NCBI RefSeq assembly: GCF_040273735.1
Contig: NZ_JBELZM010000009.1
Coordinates: forward strand, 62,001-126,000
Source of the DNA: Solibacillus sp040273735
GTDB lineage: Bacteria; Bacillota; Bacilli; Bacillales_A; Planococcaceae
Length of the DNA: 64,000 bases
Direction: 5' to 3'
Shown: in pieces, positions 54,762 through 63,281 of the stretch
Layout: each line of letters starts with the position of its first letter
How positions within the stretch are numbered: the stretch's first letter is position 1
Notes under the pieces: model-generated
What the model was told of the DNA's origin: nothing
The model's database searches: none
What the model saw: only the letters and a program-made list of their open reading frames with translations
Translations under genes and position numbers: made by a program

Positions 54762-57536
54762 TTAGTAATTAATATTCGTAGGAACGGTAAACTGAATCGG
54801 TGAAAGAACAAGTTTATTATTTGCCAGATCACTAACTGTTGATGTGCCAGTTTGGGAAACAGTGACAACTTGGTTTGCTTTTAACGGTTGGGCTAAGCGG
54901 ATTGCCACTTGTTCATTGTTACTACCTGTCGTATATACTTGTGAAATCGGCACTGCTAAATCGCCCACTTTTACTTCAAATGAATGATTCAATACATTTT
55001 TCACTGCTTCATTAAATGAAAGAGTGATTGTATCGGTTCCTGTAATATTATGATAAACATATTGCGGTGCGATATTTTCATTTAAATAAACCAGCTCAGT
55101 TTTAGGTTCCATTGTGACGATTGAATTTAATGCCCGTAAATTGCTGATTGTTAAATTCGTGCCGCGAGGGAAGCTAATATCCCCTTCCTTGATTGTTAAA
55201 TATACTTTATGCGGCTCATTATGATTCACGACTGCACGCTGAATTGTCAAACCTTCCAAAACATAGTTCTGCAGGTTCGATGCCGTAACACCGTCCACAT
55301 ATGTCGAGAACGTAATCACAATCGTTTTATTATCAATTACCGTACCCTGTCTAGCATTATAGGAAGTTTCCACACTTAAAACGGAAAGCTTTTCTTCATT
55401 TTGTGCAAAATCCGAACCACGTACAAAATTCACTTGGTAGGCAGGATTTACCGCCTGTCCATACTCACTAGTAACACCTGTAAACGTAGCACCAACTGAA
55501 TATGTGTAGCCAGAATTTGATGTCAGCCCTGTTAATGTACTTAGGCGGACTCGGATTGTTTTGTCGTTTGTTGCTGATTTTTCAAGCTGCCCTACTAAAG
55601 AATTTGCTAATGGATACGTATATCCATTTGAAATATAGCTGCCTGATAGTGTCACTTGTGCAAAGGCCGCTGTTTCTACATTACGATCAAACGTAAACTC
55701 TAAATATTCGATTCCTTTATCTTTTACAACATTAGTACTGACAACAGACGGGACAGTTGTATCAGCTACAAAGTTGTAAGCTGTGGAAAATACATTCACT
55801 TCTCCGGAAACATCTGTAATATAGCGTCCAGGTGTCGTTGAAATAGTTGTATATCCGTTTAATGAACCATTCGTCGTAACAACATAGGAATTGGCCTCCT
55901 CTTTATCTTTAACAATACTAGTAATTCCCGGTGAATACGTATTTTGAGCAATGGTAATATCTGCGGGTACAATTGCGCGAACTTCCTCAGAAAATGTTAA
56001 CTTGAACTTTTTTGCACCTAGTTGCGTAACATTTGTTAACGTTGGTACAACCCCATCTTTATCCCCTTTTGTAATATACGTAGTTAACGGGTTTGGTGAA
56101 GATAGGTTATTCGAAATATCAATAATTGTTCCAAATGTGACAGAAATTGCTGTGCCTGGCGCTAAAATTTGCCCTTTTGCAGTCGCCGCCGATAAATCAT
56201 AAATAACTTCTGTAGCGTTTTTTTCAATTGTTCCTTGAATACCTGACACTACCGTACCATTTGCTAATTTAAATTGAGTAACCCCAATAGGATTTGTTAC
56301 CGGTTCTGTAAAAACCACTTTTACTTTAGTAGCCGAAACATTTTCTACCTTTAAAACGCCCGGTGCTGTTTTATCAGGTACGAATGTTGCAATATCATCA
56401 TATTTAATAAGCTTTTTTGATGTTGCCGATTCAATGCCATCCACAACGACACGGTAACGTCCTTCTAATCCAGTTGTCGCATTAATTGTCACCGTCAATG
56501 TGCGCTTATCTTCACTTAATTGGCCTTTTGACAATTGTACTTGTCCGAGACGATCAACACCTGTAACGGCCACTAACTTATTAATTGCAGCCGTATTTAA
56601 CTCTGCCCCAAGTTTAACAGGCTGATTGAATGTAATCTCTACTTGCCCACCATTTGGATTTGTTATAGAAGAAATTTTCAGATCAGGTACTTCGAATTTC
56701 ACTTTTGTAGTAAATGTTTGTTCGTTAACATCAAAAGTAACTTCAGTATCCACATTTTCCACTAACGGCGTTTTTAATGTAACAATATACGCCTTATCAT
56801 CAGAAAGCGTAATACGCAGTTTGTCTGCTGATTGTACTTCTACTTTTTTAATTGTTAAAGCCGGCTTTTCCGGTTCAGGCTTAGGTACTTCGATTTGCAG
56901 CATATTGTACAGGAATGTAGCGAATTGACCACGCTTTGTCGGATCTTTCGGATTGAATGTTTTCTGTTTTGTCACACCGTAATAAGCCATTGTTTCTATT
57001 GATTCCTGATGTTCCACAGTTGTTCGATTTAAATCACTAATATTCGATTTATATTCTGTTTCTTTCATTGTTTCCACATAATCGAAATCATTGATGACTT
57101 TAAATGCGCGCACTAAAACAGTTGCCATCTGGTCACGGCGTAACTGGTCACGGTGCATAAGTGCCCCATTACTTCCTTGGAAAACACCAACATCCTTTAC
57201 TAATGCCGCATACTGCAACAATTCATCCTGAGATTTCGCAGTTAAATCTGTAAAGCGCATTTTCGTTTTATAATCTTTCGGAACCTCATGCCCCAATGAA
57301 ACTAAATATTTCCCCAGTAGTTTTACAACATCTGAACGCGTCAGGTTTTGATTCGGCTTGAATGTGCCATCCGGATAACCTCCGATAATGCCCTGCTCCG
57401 ATAATGAAGTAATCGCATTCTCATGACCACTGCCTTTAATGTCAGAAAACGATGCCGCACTTGCTACAGGAACAATAGCCGTTGCTGCTAGAACAGCTGC
57501 TGTTGCAGATGCTAGAAATTTAGTATGAACTTTCAT
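54762..57536 (-). CDS. S-layer protein paralogue (924 residues)
   Basis: Signal peptide (MKVHTKFLASATAAVLAATA, cleavage near ASA-ASFSD), three SLH repeats (about 27-215, with GGYPDGTFKPNQNLTRSD), then Ig-like/Big_5 domains (KVVFTEPVTNP, KLTFSEEVRAI, TLSFNEAVKNV). It is co-linear with the 971-residue paralogue. TTG 57551 overlaps the ribosome site ttggaggcg, so ATG 57536 is the start. It follows the 82-residue gene by 31 bases and may share its promoter. Confidence 0.88.
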   Translation of the reverse strand: MKVHTKFLASATAAVLAATAIVPVASAASFSDIKGSGHENAITSLSEQGIIGGYPDGTFKPNQNLTRSDVVKLLGKYLVSLGHEVPKDYKTKMRFTDLTAKSQDELLQYAALVKDVGVFQGSNGALMHRDQLRRDQMATVLVRAFKVINDFDYVETMKETEYKSNISDLNRTTVEHQESIETMAYYGVTKQKTFNPKDPTKRGQFATFLYNMLQIEVPKPEPEKPALTIKKVEVQSADKLRITLSDDKAYIVTLKTPLVENVDTEVTFDVNEQTFTTKVKFEVPDLKISSITNPNGGQVEITFNQPVKLGAELNTAAINKLVAVTGVDRLGQVQLSKGQLSEDKRTLTVTINATTGLEGRYRVVVDGIESATSKKLIKYDDIATFVPDKTAPGVLKVENVSATKVKVVFTEPVTNPIGVTQFKLANGTVVSGIQGTIEKNATEVIYDLSAATAKGQILAPGTAISVTFGTIIDISNNLSSPNPLTTYITKGDKDGVVPTLTNVTQLGAKKFKLTFSEEVRAIVPADITIAQNTYSPGITSIVKDKEEANSYVVTTNGSLNGYTTISTTPGRYITDVSGEVNVFSTAYNFVADTTVPSVVSTNVVKDKGIEYLEFTFDRNVETAAFAQVTLSGSYISNGYTYPLANSLVGQLEKSATNDKTIRVRLSTLTGLTSNSGYTYSVGATFTGVTSEYGQAVNPAYQVNFVRGSDFAQNEEKLSVLSVETSYNARQGTVIDNKTIVITFSTYVDGVTASNLQNYVLEGLTIQRAVVNHNEPHKVYLTIKEGDISFPRGTNLTISNLRALNSIVTMEPKTELVYLNENIAPQYVYHNITGTDTITLSFNEAVKNVLNHSFEVKVGDLAVPISQVYTTGSNNEQVAIRLAQPLKANQVVTVSQTGTSTVSDLANNKLVLSPIQFTVPTNINY

Positions 57537-57567
57537 ATGTAACGCCTCCAATTTCTATTCTCTTATT

Positions 57568-57816
57568 TTATATATGTAGAAACTTTATTTGATTATGACT
57601 AACTTCAGCGATTACTAAATTTGTACTGTCTGAATAAATAGTTTGATCCTTATCTATAAAAGCTAATTCCTCAACTATTACTTCTTCATATTTCCAATTT
57701 CTAAATAACGATAATACTTCCTTACAATGAATTTCAAGGATATTCATTTTTGTTTGAAAAAAGCCTTGAACATCTAATAGAAGTCCATTTATTTTCAATT
57801 GACTAAAAAAATGCAT
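57568..57816 (-). CDS. small protein of unknown function upstream of an S-layer gene
   Basis: An 82-residue protein from ATG 57816, which follows a GGAGGG ribosome site; 20 further upstream codons lack one. The sequence (MHFFSQLKINGLLLDVQGFF, LEIHCKEVLSLFRNWKYEEV) has no signal peptide or clear membrane segment and is predicted as mixed alpha/beta. It ends 31 bases before the S-layer paralogue and shares a promoter with it. A dedicated chaperone or regulator of that protein is possible but unsupported by homology. Confidence 0.6.
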   Translation of the reverse strand: MHFFSQLKINGLLLDVQGFFQTKMNILEIHCKEVLSLFRNWKYEEVIVEELAFIDKDQTIYSDSTNLVIAEVSHNQIKFLHI

Positions 57817-57849
57817 AAAAATCCCTCCATAGTAAATATTGTATAGAAT

Positions 57850-57878
57850 TTTATAGGGATTTACAAATTTTCTCACAA
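57850..57878 (-). promoter_or_regulatory. candidate sigma-A promoter for the 82-residue gene and S-layer paralogue
   Basis: On the minus strand TTGTGA (57873-57878), a 17-base spacer and TATAAA (57850-57855). The -35 box begins within the T tract of the slpA-like gene terminator. Confidence 0.5.
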
Positions 57879-57882
57879 AAAA

Positions 57883-57910
57883 AGCTCCCTCTATTAAAAT
57901 AGAGGGAGCT
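57883..57910 (-). terminator. terminator downstream of the main S-layer gene
   Basis: A perfect 13-bp stem AGCTCCCTCTATT / AATAGAGGGAGCT followed by a T7 tract on the minus strand. Confidence 0.9.
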
Positions 57911-57929
57911 AAAATCGAAATTACTAATA

Positions 57930-60638
57930 TTACTTAGCTTTTACTTCGATGTTTAATTTTTGAGCGTTTTTACGTTCGCCTTTATCTGTAACAGATGCGT
58001 TATCGATTACTTTTACAGCAACAGTATCAACTAATGAGAAGTTAATTGGTGCAGAAAGAGTTACACGTAATGTGTTTTCTTTACCAGCTACTACAGCAGC
58101 ATTTGATAATGCTACAGTTGAAACTTGACCATCAACGATTAATGAGAAGTCAGAAGCGAATGTACCGCCAAATTGAACTGCTTCATTATAAGTTAATTCA
58201 ATAGTTTCATTATCAACAATTACAGCAGAAGTTAATTCTGGTGCTTTTGTATCTTGTACAGCAATTGTTTGCTCGTAAGCTTTAACAGTTTTATTACCTG
58301 CTAAGTTTTGAACGTTTGATACTTTCATTACAGCTGTTTTATTATCAGCAGTGATTGTACCTTCAGCTAATTTAATTGTTGCTACTTTGTTATCGGCAGA
58401 GATAGTAATAGTTGCACCAGTTAATGCTTTACCATCTAATGTGTAGTTAGCTAAATCAGTTGCAGAACCTGCTACCGCGCCACCTTTAACTGCTTCTGGG
58501 AATGTAACTTTAATAGTATCAGCAGTAGTTGTATCAAATGCACCTGCAGCCATTTCAAATTCAGTTGAAGTTTTAGCAGTACCGAAATCAAATGTCATGT
58601 TGAATGCATCAGCTTTGTTAGCAGCTAATGATAAGTCTGTAACTAAATCTTTGTTGAAAGTTACAGCTAATTTACCTTCAACTAATACAGGAGTAGCAAA
58701 TTTGAATGATACTTTCTTAGAACCTTTTTCAACTGAACCAGTTAATGTATCTAATGTAGAGTCTACTTTACCTTCTGCGTTTACTACAGTTGCGATATCA
58801 CCGAAGTTGATACCAGTTTTAGCAGATAATGCTTCGTTGAATTCTACAACGATTTCTTCTACTTTACCATCTTCATCAACAATGATGTCATAGCCAGTTG
58901 CTACTGGTTTAACAGCGTCTTTTGTTAATGTAACAGATTTTGTAGTAGCAGCAAACTTGTTACCTAAAGCGTCAGTCATTGTACCGCCTAATACTACTGT
59001 AAAAGTACGTGAATCTTTGTTAGCAAAGATTGTGTTGTCTTTTAATTCTACTAAGAATTGTTTGTTGTCAGATTTTTCAACAACAGTTGCAGTATCACTT
59101 GTTACAGCACCTAGTAACTCATCTTTAACAATACCGTTAACTAATGCAGCTTTTACAGAAGCAACGTTCATTGATTTATCGAAAGTTACTAAAATAGTGT
59201 TGTCGCCAGCAGCTTCGATTGTAGCTGTTGGTGCTACAGTGTCTACAGATACTTCAAATGTTTTTGAAGCTTTAACTGATTTGTTACCAGCTTTATCTTC
59301 AACGTTGAATAATTCAACAGTGTGAGATTTACCAGCTTCAACTGTAACGCCTTCTAAAGTAACAGTTTTGCCGTCAACTTTAATGTTTCCAGATGCTACA
59401 TCTACACCGTTAATTTTTGCAGATCCAATAGTTGCTTTTTCAGATAATGTAACTACTACTGTATCAGTAGCTTTACCTTTTGTTGTTGCTTTTACAGAAG
59501 CAATCGTTGGAGCAACTTCATCTTTATAAGTAACTACAGATACATATTTAGCAGTTTTCACTAAACGATCTTTAGCAGTACGGATTGGCTCTACTACTAC
59601 AGCAGCATCTTTAACGTTGATTGCTGTTGCAGAGTTTAACGTTAATGTTTTGCCATCTTCAGATAATGTAGCTGTATCTAAAGTTGTGCCTTGGATTGAC
59701 ACTTTGTTATTAATATCAGATTTTAATACTGCTTCGCTGAATTTAACTTCAACAGTTACGCCGTCAACAATGTTAACTGACATTACTTTTGGAGCTTCAA
59801 CTTTGAAAGTTACTGTAGCAGTATACTCTTTACCGTCGATTGTGAAAGTTACTTTAGTTGCTTCGTTAGCTTCTAAAGCTTTTTCTAATTCAACTACATG
59901 AGTAGAATTATCAGATAAAGTAACATTTAAAGTTTTAGCATCTACAGCTACTGCTTCTTTAACAGTTAACTCAACTGCTGTGTTGATAGTTTTGTTTAAG
60001 AATGAAGCGAACTGACCACGAGTTACTGTGTTTTTAGGGTTGAAGTTTTCAACTACAGTAATACCTAAGTCACGTAAAGCTTGGATTGCTTCACGAGCTT
60101 CTGCTTTAGCTGTTGCTAAGTCAGCAACTTTAACGTCTTCGATTTCAGTAGCTAATTCTACTAAAGTAGTATCGTTGATTGCTTTGAAAGCACGGTCTAA
60201 AACTAGAGCCATGTTTTCACGAGTGATTTTGCCAGATGCGTTTAATGCACCGTTAGAACCGTTGAATACACCAGTATCAGCTACTAATGCAGCATATTTT
60301 ACTAATTCTTGGTCTTTAGCATCAACAGCTACATCATTGAAACGAGCTTTTGTTGCGTAGTCAGCTGGGATTTCGAAACCTTGAGCTTCTACCCATTTAC
60401 CTAACATTTTTACAACTTGGCCGCGAGTTAGTTCTTGGTTTGGTTTGAATGTGCCGTCTGGGTATCCTTGGATAATGCCAGCATCAACTAATGCATTGAT
60501 GTTCACAGCATGTGAGTTTGTGTCAGCAACGTCTGAGAATCCAGCAGCAGAAGCTACAGGAACGATTGCAGATGCTACAAGAGTAGCTGTAGCAGCAGCT
60601 GCTACGAATTTAGTATATTTCTTAGGTTGGTTAGCCAT
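57930..60638 (-). CDS. major S-layer protein (902 residues, three SLH repeats)
   Basis: Signal peptide (1-31, VAAAATATLVASAIVPVAS with cleavage at ASA-AGFSD); SLH 1-3 at about 33-80, 98-150 and 165-215 (QGYPDGTFKPNQELTRGQ, SGKITRENMALVLDRAF, NPKNTVTRGQFASFL); then beta-rich Big_5-type domains (VEVKFSEAVLKSD, VEFNEALSAKT, KVTFPEAVKGG). Thr, Ala, Val and Lys are very frequent, Cys is absent. Codon use is strongly uniform (GCT/GCA, GTA/GTT, ACA, AAA), unlike the other S-layer paralogues, as expected of the most abundant cell protein. A consensus promoter and ggaggaaa ribosome site precede it. The SLH repeats would bind pyruvylated wall polymer made by the CsaB pathway. Confidence 0.93.
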   Translation of the reverse strand: MANQPKKYTKFVAAAATATLVASAIVPVASAAGFSDVADTNSHAVNINALVDAGIIQGYPDGTFKPNQELTRGQVVKMLGKWVEAQGFEIPADYATKARFNDVAVDAKDQELVKYAALVADTGVFNGSNGALNASGKITRENMALVLDRAFKAINDTTLVELATEIEDVKVADLATAKAEAREAIQALRDLGITVVENFNPKNTVTRGQFASFLNKTINTAVELTVKEAVAVDAKTLNVTLSDNSTHVVELEKALEANEATKVTFTIDGKEYTATVTFKVEAPKVMSVNIVDGVTVEVKFSEAVLKSDINNKVSIQGTTLDTATLSEDGKTLTLNSATAINVKDAAVVVEPIRTAKDRLVKTAKYVSVVTYKDEVAPTIASVKATTKGKATDTVVVTLSEKATIGSAKINGVDVASGNIKVDGKTVTLEGVTVEAGKSHTVELFNVEDKAGNKSVKASKTFEVSVDTVAPTATIEAAGDNTILVTFDKSMNVASVKAALVNGIVKDELLGAVTSDTATVVEKSDNKQFLVELKDNTIFANKDSRTFTVVLGGTMTDALGNKFAATTKSVTLTKDAVKPVATGYDIIVDEDGKVEEIVVEFNEALSAKTGINFGDIATVVNAEGKVDSTLDTLTGSVEKGSKKVSFKFATPVLVEGKLAVTFNKDLVTDLSLAANKADAFNMTFDFGTAKTSTEFEMAAGAFDTTTADTIKVTFPEAVKGGAVAGSATDLANYTLDGKALTGATITISADNKVATIKLAEGTITADNKTAVMKVSNVQNLAGNKTVKAYEQTIAVQDTKAPELTSAVIVDNETIELTYNEAVQFGGTFASDFSLIVDGQVSTVALSNAAVVAGKENTLRVTLSAPINFSLVDTVAVKVIDNASVTDKGERKNAQKLNIEVKAK

Positions 60639-60715
60639 AGAATGATTTCCTCCAATAAAAACAATTTTTTATCATTTTAACAAATGTTGTCTCGTATATT
60701 ACGATAACATTAATA

Positions 60716-60744
60716 AGTATATTAGTAAGATTTTTTTATGTCAA
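60716..60744 (-). promoter_or_regulatory. consensus sigma-A promoter of the major S-layer gene
   Basis: On the minus strand perfect TTGACA (60739-60744), 17-base spacer, TATACT (60716-60721). Predicted transcription start near 60708, giving a 5' leader of about 70 bases with a ggaggaaa ribosome site. The upstream 200 bases are nearly all A/T with A tracts, as for highly expressed genes. Confidence 0.75.
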
Positions 60745-61006
60745 TGCTATTTTAGGAAAAATAAAGTAAACCAACTAATACCAGTAATATCAATACTTTA
60801 ATTATCAGAACTTTAAGTAATATTATTTGGTAATTATTATTTTACATGGTAATAATTAGTTTTATAATATAATTTTCATATTCTCATAATATTGTAAATC
60901 AACATAAAAATGATATATTCATGATTCCCTTATTAGTATATTAATTACAAATATAGAACTCTAATCCCATTAAAATTATATGTCACTAATTCATCTTTTT
61001 AAGAAA

Positions 61007-61120
61007 GTAGAATGTATGCGCCGAAATATAGACTGTTAGTGAGGCAATGTAGAACATTCGCTGAAGAATTAGAAAGTTTCCTACAATAAATTGAACAAAA
61101 CACATATAAAGTAGATACCA
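61007..61120 (+). repeat. 21-bp phased repeat array, 6 units
   Basis: Plus-strand cores GTAGAAT, ATAGACT, GTAGAAC, TTAGAAA, ATTGAAC and GTAGATA start at 61007, 61028, 61049, 61069, 61090 and 61111 (spacings 21, 21, 20, 21, 21). It lies upstream of the major S-layer gene promoter and 19 bases beyond the chrA terminator. Confidence 0.83.
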
Positions 61121-61135
61121 CATAAAAAAAAGAAA

Positions 61136-61163
61136 AAGCTATCTCTGACGCTAAAGATAGCTT
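61136..61163 (-). terminator. terminator downstream of chrA
   Basis: A perfect stem AAGCTATCT / AGATAGCTT with T-rich sequence on the minus strand. Confidence 0.75.
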
Positions 61164-61170
61164 CCTCTTT

Positions 61171-62355
61171 CTATAAAAGTACCAATCCAGTTACCGCCCC
61201 GGTAACAACGACAATCCAAGGCGGCATTTTCCAGTAAGCAAGCATGCTGAATAACACTACGGCCAACGCAAAATCATTCGCCTCCAAGATTGAACTAGTC
61301 CAGATTGGAGAATACAATGCGGCAATTAAAATACCGATAACAGCGGCATTCATACCCATGATGGCACCTGTAATTTTCGGATGGTTGCGTAGTTGATCCC
61401 AAAACGGCAGTGCCCCGACCACTAAAAGAAACGCCGGTAAAAATATTGCAACTGTCGCGACTACTCCACCTTGCCAGCCATTCATGACCGTACCTAAATA
61501 AGCGGCAAATGTAAAGAGAGGTCCCGGTACTGCCTGTGTAACACCATATCCCGCTAAAAACGCTTCTTCACTCATCCAGCCTGTTGGGACAAATTCTTTT
61601 TCCAGTAATGGCAGCACGACATGTCCCCCACCAAAAACAAAAGAACCAGAGCGGTAAAAGCTATCAAACATTGCTACCCAATAAGAACCTGTCATCTCTT
61701 TCAACAAAGGCAAAGCTACCAGTAAGCCGGCAAACACAAGAAGGCAAATCGCTCCAATCTGTTTCGAAACCGGAAAACGCGACTGAGCTTCTGTACCATC
61801 ATTGTCTCGTTTCAGCAAAAGATACCCTATTACTGCGGCAAAAATAATAACCGCTACTTGACTAAAGGCTGTTTGCCATAGAGTCGTCACAAGTAATGCC
61901 ACGATTGCAATGGCCTTTCTTTTCAAATCGGGTGTCAGACTTTTAGCCATTCCGATAATTGCATGTGCAACGATGGCCACTGCCACAATCTTCAATCCAT
62001 GAATCCATCCGGCATTACCAACATCAAAACCCGTCATAAGTAATGCGAATGCGATAAGCACCGCTACTGATGGAAATGTAAATCCAATAAAAGATGTAAT
62101 GCCCCCTACTATACCAGCGCGCATAATTCCAATGCCGATTCCCACTTGGCTGCTCGAAGGACCAGGAAGAAACTGGCATAGCGCTACTAAATCGGCATAG
62201 CTTTTTTCATCCATCCACTTTCTTCTTCGTACATATTCTTCGTGGAAATAACCTAGATGAGCAGTTGGTCCGCCAAAGGATGTCAGCCCTAAACGTGTTG
62301 AAACCAAAAATATTTCGATAAGTGATCTGATTCGATTTTGCTTTGTTGAATTCAT
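61171..62355 (-). CDS. chrA: chromate transporter ChrA (two-domain)
   Basis: A 394-residue membrane protein with two homologous CHR halves. Half 1 has GLTSFGGPTAHLGYFHEEYV and CQFLPGPSSSQVGIGIG; half 2 has SFVFGGGHVVLPLLEKEFV and GVTQAVPGPLFTFAAYLG. ChrA proteins export chromate, probably with proton exchange. No regulator or reductase lies beside it. Start after aaggag. Confidence 0.93.
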   Translation of the reverse strand: MNSTKQNRIRSLIEIFLVSTRLGLTSFGGPTAHLGYFHEEYVRRRKWMDEKSYADLVALCQFLPGPSSSQVGIGIGIMRAGIVGGITSFIGFTFPSVAVLIAFALLMTGFDVGNAGWIHGLKIVAVAIVAHAIIGMAKSLTPDLKRKAIAIVALLVTTLWQTAFSQVAVIIFAAVIGYLLLKRDNDGTEAQSRFPVSKQIGAICLLVFAGLLVALPLLKEMTGSYWVAMFDSFYRSGSFVFGGGHVVLPLLEKEFVPTGWMSEEAFLAGYGVTQAVPGPLFTFAAYLGTVMNGWQGGVVATVAIFLPAFLLVVGALPFWDQLRNHPKITGAIMGMNAAVIGILIAALYSPIWTSSILEANDFALAVVLFSMLAYWKMPPWIVVVTGAVTGLVLL

Positions 62356-62600
62356 CGCCAGCTAACTCCTTAAGACTATTTTTGAAATGTAACCATCTAT
62401 ATTTTCTTTCTGCCTTTCCTAAAAATAGCATTTCTCTCTTAATTCACATAGTCTCTACCTCAAAATTTACATACTTTTTACACTTACTTTGCAATAAGGA
62501 TTATAATGAAACTAGATTTCTATTACACTGTTAATATATGTGTTATTTTCTTCAAGTTAGGGTATTAAGCATATGTTAATAAAATTATTGAGGTGAATTT

Positions 62601-63281
62601 ATGTTCGAGTACAAGTTTTGGCATCATCTTTCACACCCATCGCAACTCATACATAACATTGAACGTAGCGAAGATCAAAGGCTTAGAGGGTATCGGAGAG
62701 TTTTGCTGGCTATTTTTGGTTTCACATTGCTGTTTTTTATCATCCGCAACTTCTGGGGGATGAATACAACCGATTTAACGGCACTACTTGTAAATGGTGA
62801 AGGAGATTTATATAGTTTTGCCAGACTGATGTCTTTAATCGGTGCGATTCTAGCCGGTATATTATTTTTTATCATTCATTATTACATCATTACATATTTG
62901 ATTCATTTACTGACAAATATTGATTATGGATGGATTCGAAAAATACAGCTTTACGTCATCTTCTTCATTGTCCTTGAAAAATTACTGACGGTGATCATTT
63001 TTGCAATTGCAGGATATTCTACACAGTTCACCATGTTTTCACTGGCACCTATGATGGCCTACGTATATTATCATGACTACTTACTGTTCTTCCTGAACCA
63101 ATTAACAGTTGCATCGATAATTGCGGTATGGATTCAATACATATTTTTATCGAATTGGACAGATCGACCGAAAGCGTTGCTGTTTAAGTTAACACTTATT
63201 CAAATTGTATTGGCCTCGCTTGTTGCGCTGTATAGCATTCTTCCTGTTTTAACTTGGATCGAAGGGTGGCTTGGTCTGTAA
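62601..63281 (+). CDS. YIP1-like integral membrane protein
   Basis: A 226-residue protein with about five helices (LLAIFGFTLLFFIIRNFWG, LMSLIGAILAGILFFIIHYY, IQLYVIFFIVLEKLLTVII, a long aromatic segment and LTLIQIVLASLVALYSIL). The layout and the PSQLIHNIERSE start resemble the YIP1 family in Bacillales, usually found next to an RND-type adaptor gene. It overlaps the next gene by one base in TAATG, so they act together. Specific function unknown. Confidence 0.7.
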   Translation: MFEYKFWHHLSHPSQLIHNIERSEDQRLRGYRRVLLAIFGFTLLFFIIRNFWGMNTTDLTALLVNGEGDLYSFARLMSLIGAILAGILFFIIHYYIITYLIHLLTNIDYGWIRKIQLYVIFFIVLEKLLTVIIFAIAGYSTQFTMFSLAPMMAYVYYHDYLLFFLNQLTVASIIAVWIQYIFLSNWTDRPKALLFKLTLIQIVLASLVALYSILPVLTWIEGWLGL

